Part shown: positions 58,852 to 64,000 of the stretch, piece by piece
How the letters are laid out: the number at the start of each line of letters is the position of its first letter
Position numbering within the stretch: position 1 is the stretch's first letter
NCBI GenBank assembly: GCA_020850755.1
Contig: JADZEB010000034.1
Span: 1 to 64,000, forward strand
Length of the DNA: 64,000 bases
Direction of reading: 5' to 3'
Origin: Alphaproteobacteria bacterium
GTDB lineage: Bacteria > Pseudomonadota > Alphaproteobacteria > Acetobacterales > Acetobacteraceae
The notes under the pieces: generated by a model
What the model was told of the DNA's origin: nothing
Databases searched by the model: none
What the model saw: only the letters and a program-made list of their open reading frames with translations
Made by a program: the position numbers and the translations under genes

Positions 58852-60498
58852 ATGACGATGTGGGGCCATGAGGACATGCCGCGCCTGTCGCGGCGGCAGG
58901 CTTTGCGGTTGGGTGGCGGTGCGGCGGCGCTTCTGGCCGTCGCCTTCGGCGGTAACCCGGCGCGCGCGCAGGCCGTGTCCCAGCCCGGCTCTGGCGCCGC
59001 GCTGACCGATCCGGTCGCCCGCTTCTTCGATGCGCGCGGCGGGGCGGCCGCCTTCGTCTCGCCCACGGGCTTCACCCCGGCCGGGCAGGCGCTGATCGCG
59101 CGCCTGCGTCGCGCCGCCGAGGACGGGCTCGACCCCGCCTACTATGCCATTCCCGATCCGGCCGCCGCCTTCGCCGATGCCGATGCCGCCCGCCGCGCCG
59201 ACTGGGCGCTGGCCCGCGCCGCTGCGAGCTTCATCGCCGACCTGGCCGGCGGGCGTGTGCGCAGCCTGCCCAACCGCCCCGACATTCTGCGCGCCCCGCT
59301 CACCTTCGACATGGCCGAGGCGCTCGGCCGCATCGCCGCCTCGGCCGATCCGGCCATGGCGGTGGACGGCTTCCAGCCGACCGACGCGGCCTATCGCGCC
59401 CTACGCGCCGAGCTTGCCCGCCTGCGCAGCCAGACCATGGCCGGCGCCACCGAGATCCGCCGTATCCCGGCCGGGCCCACCATCGATCCCGGCCAGCGCA
59501 ATCCGCGCGTCGCCATCCTGCGCGAGCGGCTGGCCGCCGCTGGCTTCCAGCTCGCCTCGGCCGAGGCGAGCGACCACTACGACCCCGATCTGGTCGCGGC
59601 GGTGAAGCGCTTCCAGGCGCAGAACGGCCTCAATGCCGATGGCCGCCTCGGCCGCGGCACGGTGCAGGCGCTGAACGAGGGCCCCTCCGATCGCATCAAC
59701 CAGATCCGCGTGGCGATGGACATGCGCCGCTCGCTGGTGCCGGACGAGGCGGTGTCGGTCGAGGTCAACGTCCCTGAATATCGCCTGCGCGTCACCGAAA
59801 GCGGCCGCGTCACGCTGGACATGGCGGTGGTGGTGGGCCGGCCCGGCCGCGCCACGCCGATGCTGCGCACGCGCCTGACCCACGCCCTGTTCAACCCGCC
59901 CTGGGGCGTGCCGGAAAAGCTCGCGCGCGAGGACCTGTTGCCGCGCTTCCGCCGCGACCCGCAGGCCATGGCCGAACGCGGCTTCCGCGTCTTCCAGCGC
60001 GTCGAGGGCCAGGTGGTCGAGGTCGATCCGCGCACGGTGGACTGGACCCAGGTCAACCAGCGCGCTTTCCCCTATTACGTGCGCCAGAATCCCGGCGCGG
60101 CGAACGCGCTCGGCCGGCTGCGGCTGACCATGCCCAACCGCGACGACATCTTCATGCACGACACGCCGGACAGGCACTACTTCCGGCGCGAGATGCGCGC
60201 CTACAGCTCGGGCTGCATCCGGCTCGAGAAGCCGATCGAGCTGACCGCCTTCCTGCTCGCCAGCAATCCCGGCTGGGGCCGCGAGCGGATCGAGGCGGCG
60301 ATCGAGCGGCGCGGCACCGCCGGCGTGCCGGCGCAGCGCACGATCCAGACCGTGATCGCCTATCGCACCGTCGTGGTGGGCGCGGATGGGCGCGTCACCT
60401 ACTGGCGCGACATCTACAATCTCGACCACGCCTATCTGCGCGCGATGGATGCGCAGCGCCGCCCGGTGGGCGCCGAGACGCAGCTCGCCGCGCGCTAG
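58852..60498 (+). CDS. YcbB-type L,D-transpeptidase (peptidoglycan 3-3 crosslinking)
   Basis: 548 residues. Signal: LSRRQALRLGGGAAALLAVAFGGNPARAQA, a twin-arginine-like start. Domain order matches LdtD/YcbB: an N-terminal scaffold domain (about 60-200), a PG_binding_1 domain (AILRERLAAAGFQ ... DPDLVAAVKRFQAQNGLNADGRLGRGTVQALN), a YkuD catalytic domain (about 295-480) with DIFMHDTPDRHYFRREMRAYSSGCIRLEKPIEL, where the Cys in SSGCIRL is the nucleophile. The YcbB capping subdomain is inserted before it. AGGGAAC before the ATG at 58852. The stop lies in the border of repeat copy 5. DUF882 follows. Confidence 0.93.
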   Translation: MTMWGHEDMPRLSRRQALRLGGGAAALLAVAFGGNPARAQAVSQPGSGAALTDPVARFFDARGGAAAFVSPTGFTPAGQALIARLRRAAEDGLDPAYYAIPDPAAAFADADAARRADWALARAAASFIADLAGGRVRSLPNRPDILRAPLTFDMAEALGRIAASADPAMAVDGFQPTDAAYRALRAELARLRSQTMAGATEIRRIPAGPTIDPGQRNPRVAILRERLAAAGFQLASAEASDHYDPDLVAAVKRFQAQNGLNADGRLGRGTVQALNEGPSDRINQIRVAMDMRRSLVPDEAVSVEVNVPEYRLRVTESGRVTLDMAVVVGRPGRATPMLRTRLTHALFNPPWGVPEKLAREDLLPRFRRDPQAMAERGFRVFQRVEGQVVEVDPRTVDWTQVNQRAFPYYVRQNPGAANALGRLRLTMPNRDDIFMHDTPDRHYFRREMRAYSSGCIRLEKPIELTAFLLASNPGWGRERIEAAIERRGTAGVPAQRTIQTVIAYRTVVVGADGRVTYWRDIYNLDHAYLRAMDAQRRPVGAETQLAAR

Positions 60499-60624
60499 TG
60501 CACGTTCCGCTCGGCTTCGATCGGCCGAACGGAAGTCGAGCCCGAGAAACCTGAGGTTCGCGAGCAGCCTGATTCGATCCGGCGGAGCCGCGCTGCGGGT
60601 CCAACAGGTCGGGCGCTGCTCCAG
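60495..60624 (+). repeat. Two-hairpin dispersed element, copy 5 (full, plus orientation)
   Basis: CTAG border at 60495-60498 contains the TAG stop of the L,D-transpeptidase gene. Hairpin A (CGTTCCGCTCGGC...GCCGAACGGAAG) follows, then the linker, hairpin B (ATCCGGCGG...), ending CTGCTCCAG at 60624. It is more diverged in the linker and the right arm of B than copies 1 and 3. Confidence 0.8.
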
Positions 60625-61188
60625 CCGGGACTGGTCCCGCCCCGCTTCGCGCGCCGGGCGGATACCGCGCCGGCCCCTGGTCAGCCAGCCTTCGGTCGAG
60701 CGCACCGCAGCGCGGTCCATCCCGGGCGAGCCACCCGGCGGATCGCCCGGCACGGACGGGGCGCCGGATCAGGTTCCTGGCGGCGCGATCGGGCGAGACA
60801 GGGTGCGCGCAGGATCAGGATCATGCCCCTGTCGCGCCGCGGCCCGACGCGGTCCGTGCCATGGCGCATCGACGCCCGATGGCGGCGCGCGGCCGGCCGG
60901 TCCGGAGCTGTCGGTCATGGCCGGGGCGCATCCGGCTGCCGCCCCGCCCCGCGCGCGCGTCTTGGCCATATTCCTGCCCAGATTAACCATCAGTAAGCTT
61001 TTGGCGCTGCTCACGATTCCGGCTTGATCCCGGGCCGGCATCGGGCTAGGTAGCGCTCTGTCCGATCCACGGCTGGAACCCTTTTTCTGGTCGTCGCCGC
61101 GTGCGTCCGCCTTGTGGGTGGTGGGGGTGCGCTCAGGATCGGCTTCCGACGACGGCTCGCAACCAACCGAGGAAGGATTACGCGGCGC
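60625..61188. other. Intergenic region before the DUF882 gene
   Basis: 564 bp without a convincing gene. TTAACCAT at 60983-60990 resembles a CtrA half-site and lies about 200 bp before the ATG. The region around 60963-61090 is AT-richer and likely contains the promoter. GAGGAAGG lies about 14 bp before the ATG at 61189. Confidence 0.4.
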
Positions 61189-61902
61189 ATGATTTTGCCA
61201 AGCACGATTCAAGCGTCCCCGGAAGCCGAGGACGAGTTCTGCGATTGCCCGGCCTGTGCGCTCGGGCGGCGCGATGTGGTCCGGTTCGCTGCAACCTTCG
61301 TTTGTGCCGCCGTCGGTGCGGCGGCGCTGTCCAGCCCCGCCTTCGCCGCGCTGGACGAGGTCGACCCGCCCGCCGAATTCGATCCGGACGAGCTTCTGGC
61401 CGAGGCGCCGCGCGACCTGGAGGAAACCGAGCAGCTTGCCGCCGTGCCGCGCACCCGCGTGCGCCGTCTGCGCCTGCACAATGTCAACACCAACGAGGTG
61501 TTCGACGATGTCTATTGGCGCAATGGCCGCTATGTCGGGCGCTCGCTGCAAAGGCTGAACGTGCTGCTGCGCGACCATCGCGCCCGGCGCGCCACGCGCA
61601 TGGACCCGCGCCTGTTCGACCTGCTCTGGACGGTGCAGCGTCGGCTCGGGGCGAACGGCGAGTATCGGGTCGTGTCCGCCTATCGCTCGCCGGAAACCAA
61701 TGCCGCCCGCCGGCGCGCATCGCGTCGGGTCGCGCGCAACAGCATGCACATGTACGGCAAGGCGATGGACGTGGCCCTGCCGGGACGCAGCGCCGAGGGC
61801 ATCGCCCGGCTGGCCGCCACCATGCGGCTCGGTGGTGTCGGGCTCTATCGCCGCGACGGCTTCGTGCATCTCGACACCGGCCCGCCGCGCCGCTGGTCCT
61901 GA
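61189..61902 (+). CDS. YcbK/DUF882-family (M15-type) murein protein
   Basis: 237 residues. An N-terminal Cys/Asp-rich segment EDEFCDCPACALGRRDVVRF precedes a hydrophobic signal (FAATFVCAAVGAAALSSPAFA). The DUF882 domain follows: RLHNVNTNEVFDDVYWRNGRY, RLFDLLWTVQRRLGANGEYRVVSAYRSPETNAARR, RNSMHMYGKAMDVALPGRS (zinc His and Asp), and GFVHLDTGPPRRWS (final His). In E. coli ycbK follows ycbB, as here. Role: peptidoglycan D,D-endopeptidase (MepK-like). The CDCPAC motif before the signal is unusual. Confidence 0.9.
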   Translation: MILPSTIQASPEAEDEFCDCPACALGRRDVVRFAATFVCAAVGAAALSSPAFAALDEVDPPAEFDPDELLAEAPRDLEETEQLAAVPRTRVRRLRLHNVNTNEVFDDVYWRNGRYVGRSLQRLNVLLRDHRARRATRMDPRLFDLLWTVQRRLGANGEYRVVSAYRSPETNAARRRASRRVARNSMHMYGKAMDVALPGRSAEGIARLAATMRLGGVGLYRRDGFVHLDTGPPRRWS

Positions 61903-61929
61903 GGCCAGGCGGACCTGGGAGAACAAGGC

Positions 61930-61960
61930 GGGGCGGCAGCGATGCCGCCCCGTTTGATTT
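61930..61960 (+). terminator. Rho-independent terminator after the DUF882 gene
   Basis: Stem GGGGCGGCA (61930-61938) / TGCCGCCCC (61943-61951) with loop GCGA, followed by GTTTGATTT. It separates this gene from the convergent polysaccharide deacetylase gene. Confidence 0.88.
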
Positions 61961-61984
61961 CGGACGCTGCCCGCTGTCTGTCCG

Positions 61985-63457
61985 CTACCGCCCGCCGATA
62001 CCGGCGAAGCTGGCTCGCGCATGGGCCACCCACAGCGCCGCCGCCTCGGCCCCCGACAGGAAGCGGGCGATGCCGCTGTCGCGCGCGCGCGCCAGGATGC
62101 GGCGCAAGGGCGGCATGTAGCCCTGCCAGCTCCCGGCATCCTGCAAGGTGCGCGAATGCCAGTTCAGCACCAGGAGCCCCCCCGGCACCAGGCTTTCCGC
62201 CAGGATCGCGTCGAGTTCGGCCGCGATCTCGGCCTCGGGGCGGCCGGCCTGGCGCGGCACGGCATAGCCGTCCATCACCGGCGTCGGCAGCGCGACGAAG
62301 GGGGCGGGCGCGTCTTTCGCCAGCGCCTCCGCCCCGCCCCAGCCGAGCGCCGGCAGCAACGGCAGGCGCGCGCCATTGCGCCAGCCGAGATCGAGCGGTG
62401 TCAGCGAGGCATCATAGGCGAAGCCGGCCCGGGCGAGGTCGCGCCAGCCGCCGATCATGTCGGCCCAGCGCACCGCCCAGTAATGCGCCCGCCCGCCGGC
62501 GGGTGCGGCGCCAAGCGCCTCGCGCAGCCGGGCGAAAGCCTCGGCATAGCCCGCCGGGCTGTGGCTGTTGATGCCGTAGTGGACGCCGACATCGAAGCCC
62601 TCGGCCACCAGGGCGCGCAACGCGGCGTTGTAGGCGCCCGCGCCGATATCGTAGCGGCAGTCGCGCGGATGGCGCGCGGCGGCGCCCGTGGCGCCCGGCC
62701 AGACATAGAAGCTCCCGGCCCCACGCCCGCCAAGCTCCGCCTCCAGCGCCGCCCAGCCGGCGAAGTTCCAGTAGGGATCGGCGCGCCCGCGCAGCATCCC
62801 GCCGAGCCCGAGCGCGAGTGCGTCGCGCTCGGCGCGGTTGCCGCGCGCCAGCCCGAGCCAGGCGGCGCGGGCGAGCACGAAGGCATCGTGCAGCCGCTCG
62901 CCATCGACATCGTGCGTCAGCACCACCGCCGCGCGTCCGCCGCCCCAGGGGTCGGGCGCGGGCGGGAGCGGCTGCCCGGCGGCGGCGATGCGGGCGCGCA
63001 GATGGGCGGCGGCACGCTCGATCAGCGGCACGAGGCGCAGGCCCGCGCGCGCGAGCGGATGGGCGGCGGGCGGGATGCGGCCGAAAGCGTCGGGTCCTGG
63101 GCTGGCGGCAGGCGCGAAGCAGGCCGCCTCGTGGCCGAAGGTGAGCAGGTGGGCGGCGCCGGCGACGAGGTCGGGCGCGGCGGCATCGCCGCTGGCCCAG
63201 AGCGTCGCGCCATCGGGCAGGGCGATCGCGCGCGCCGGCCCCGGATCGAAGGGCAGGGCGATCTCGTCGTCGGCCGCGTCGCCGACGCCATAATGCAGCA
63301 CGAGCGCGGCGTTTGCCGGCAGGCTGGCGCGGTCGCGGTGCAGGGCGAAGCGCCCGCCCAGGCGCAGGCCGAGCTCGACCAGCGCCCATTCCAGCGCGCC
63401 GCGCAGCGCCGCGGGCAGGCGGAGGGCCAGGATGTGCCAGGTCGCTGCGTCTGGCAT
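61985..63457 (-). CDS. Polysaccharide deacetylase-family protein (NodB-like, N-terminal extension)
   Basis: 490 residues. The NodB-like core starts at AAVVLTHDVDGERLHDAFVLARAAW (the D of the THDVD motif), followed by GFDVGVHYGINSHSPAGYAEAF (second motif with two His), RWADMIGGWRDLARAGFAYDASL (third motif), and GGLLVLNWHSRTLQD (final motif). The N-terminal 190 residues are Ala-rich, with no clear domain. An unidentified sugar or polysaccharide is the likely substrate, and no glycan operon is adjacent. Confidence 0.8.
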   Translation of the reverse strand: MPDAATWHILALRLPAALRGALEWALVELGLRLGGRFALHRDRASLPANAALVLHYGVGDAADDEIALPFDPGPARAIALPDGATLWASGDAAAPDLVAGAAHLLTFGHEAACFAPAASPGPDAFGRIPPAAHPLARAGLRLVPLIERAAAHLRARIAAAGQPLPPAPDPWGGGRAAVVLTHDVDGERLHDAFVLARAAWLGLARGNRAERDALALGLGGMLRGRADPYWNFAGWAALEAELGGRGAGSFYVWPGATGAAARHPRDCRYDIGAGAYNAALRALVAEGFDVGVHYGINSHSPAGYAEAFARLREALGAAPAGGRAHYWAVRWADMIGGWRDLARAGFAYDASLTPLDLGWRNGARLPLLPALGWGGAEALAKDAPAPFVALPTPVMDGYAVPRQAGRPEAEIAAELDAILAESLVPGGLLVLNWHSRTLQDAGSWQGYMPPLRRILARARDSGIARFLSGAEAAALWVAHARASFAGIGGR

Positions 63458-63492
63458 GGGATCGGGCGCGGGGCCGGGCGCGCCTGCGCGCC

Positions 63493-64000
63493 TCAGCCCG
63501 GCGCGGCGGCCGCGCCGCTGGCCGGGGCGGCGGTGGGCGCGGTGCTGGCGCCGGGCGAAGCGGGCGCGGTGCGCACGGCGAAGAAGGCGGCGGTGAACAG
63601 GCGGCGGAACAGGCGATGGCGTGCCAGCCGCTCGTCGATCGCCTGCAGGGCGCGGGCGGTGGCGCGCAACAGGCCGGGATGGAAGGCGGCGAACAGGGCG
63701 AAGTTGCGCAAGCCCTCGAAGTAGCGCGCCTCGCTTTCCGGGAAGGCGCCCAGGAACTCCTCGATCTCGGTCATCGAGAAGGGATGCTCCCAGGCGAGGT
63801 TGGGCCGGCCCGGCCGTGTCGCCGCGCGCGCCGCCGCCAAGAGCGGGTTGATGTTCAGCGCCTCGACGAAGGCGCCGCGCCCGCCGGGCTTGAGCAGCGC
63901 CCTGGTCTTATCGGCGAAGCGGCGCTTGCCGGCGCGGTCGAAATGATGGACGCAGGCCAGCGCGTAAAGGGCATCGAAGCTGCCTGGCTCGAAGTTCTCG
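63493..64000 (-). CDS. Class I SAM methyltransferase, C-terminal part (truncated by the right edge)
   Basis: The frame runs from the window edge to a stop at 63493. It reads ENFEPGSFDALYALACVHHF, then DRAGKRRFADKTRALLKPGGRGAFVEALNINPL, the motif IV/V/VI region of a class I methyltransferase (HHF and LKPGG). The C-terminal half (WEHPFSMTEIEEFLGAFPESEARYFEGLRNFALFAAFHPGLL) resembles the phospholipid/sugar-type methyltransferase tail. The SAM-binding motif I is outside the window. Confidence 0.75.
   Translation of the reverse strand, partial: ENFEPGSFDALYALACVHHFDRAGKRRFADKTRALLKPGGRGAFVEALNINPLLAAARAATRPGRPNLAWEHPFSMTEIEEFLGAFPESEARYFEGLRNFALFAAFHPGLLRATARALQAIDERLARHRLFRRLFTAAFFAVRTAPASPGASTAPTAAPASGAAAAPG

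Overview
This 64 kb window is very GC-rich, densely coding DNA from a chromosome of an alphaproteobacterium, most likely a Rhodospirillales/Acetobacteraceae-like lineage. That placement is inferred from gene order (rho-hemJ-hemH-hemE // ppsR-maf-aroE-coaE-dnaQ // secB-tim44-mltA-smr-hslUV) and from the families present. It is not phylogenetically tested. Most genes are ordinary chromosomal genes. No phage, plasmid, transposase, rRNA operon or CRISPR array is visible. One tRNA-Leu is present.

Region 1 (1-10.0 kb) looks like the neighbourhood of the chromosomal replication origin. rho, hemJ, a HAD phosphatase, hemH, a DinB protein and hemE run leftward. ppsR, maf, aroE, coaE and dnaQ run rightward. 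The 319 bp between hemE and ppsR holds an AT-rich tract, two DnaA-box-like 9-mers and four GANTC sites, as expected of the hemE-proximal alphaproteobacterial oriC.

Region 2 (9.4-26.5 kb) carries secB, a histidine phosphatase, a Tim44-like protein, mltA, a lactate-utilisation operon (lutA, a membrane protein of unknown function, lutB, lutC) that runs into smr and an XRE regulator, two transport genes including an LctP-type lactate permease, a stand-alone amidase, hslU/hslV and a SPOUT methyltransferase.

Region 3 (26.5-42 kb) is a mixed accessory stretch: a methyltransferase, transporters, a secreted MORN protein built on a duplicated cysteine-pair module, an alpha/beta hydrolase with His in the nucleophile position, an SPFH protein, about 1 kb of non-coding DNA with three kinds of repeat, a GNAT enzyme, a gamma-glutamyltransferase-like enzyme, a class III aminotransferase, and a tiny Tat-signal, Arg-rich protein preceded by a structured 470 bp leader. 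An amidase closes the region.

Region 4 (41.9-52.5 kb) holds a six-gene membrane-complex operon, hyfBCEFGI-like. Its large subunit has lost three of the four NiFe-ligating cysteines, so it is best read as an energy-converting-hydrogenase-related (Ehr) complex and not a hydrogenase. Upstream on the same strand is modE-modABC for molybdate uptake, with a ModE-like operator before modA.

Region 5 (52.6-64 kb) holds a DUF423 membrane protein, an RlmM-like methyltransferase, tRNA-Leu(UAA), a TPR-glycosyltransferase fusion, a Bug-family binding protein, a flavoprotein remnant, a cell-wall set (MepA endopeptidase, YcbB-type L,D-transpeptidase, YcbK/DUF882 protein), a polysaccharide deacetylase and a truncated methyltransferase.

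The most unusual features are three. A dispersed family of about 120-130 bp two-hairpin elements has a border that repeatedly overlaps the TAG stop codon of the neighbouring gene. A nested, mutually exclusive hairpin arrangement resembling an attenuator or small RNA lies before the small Tat gene. The third is the NiFe-less Ehr complex.
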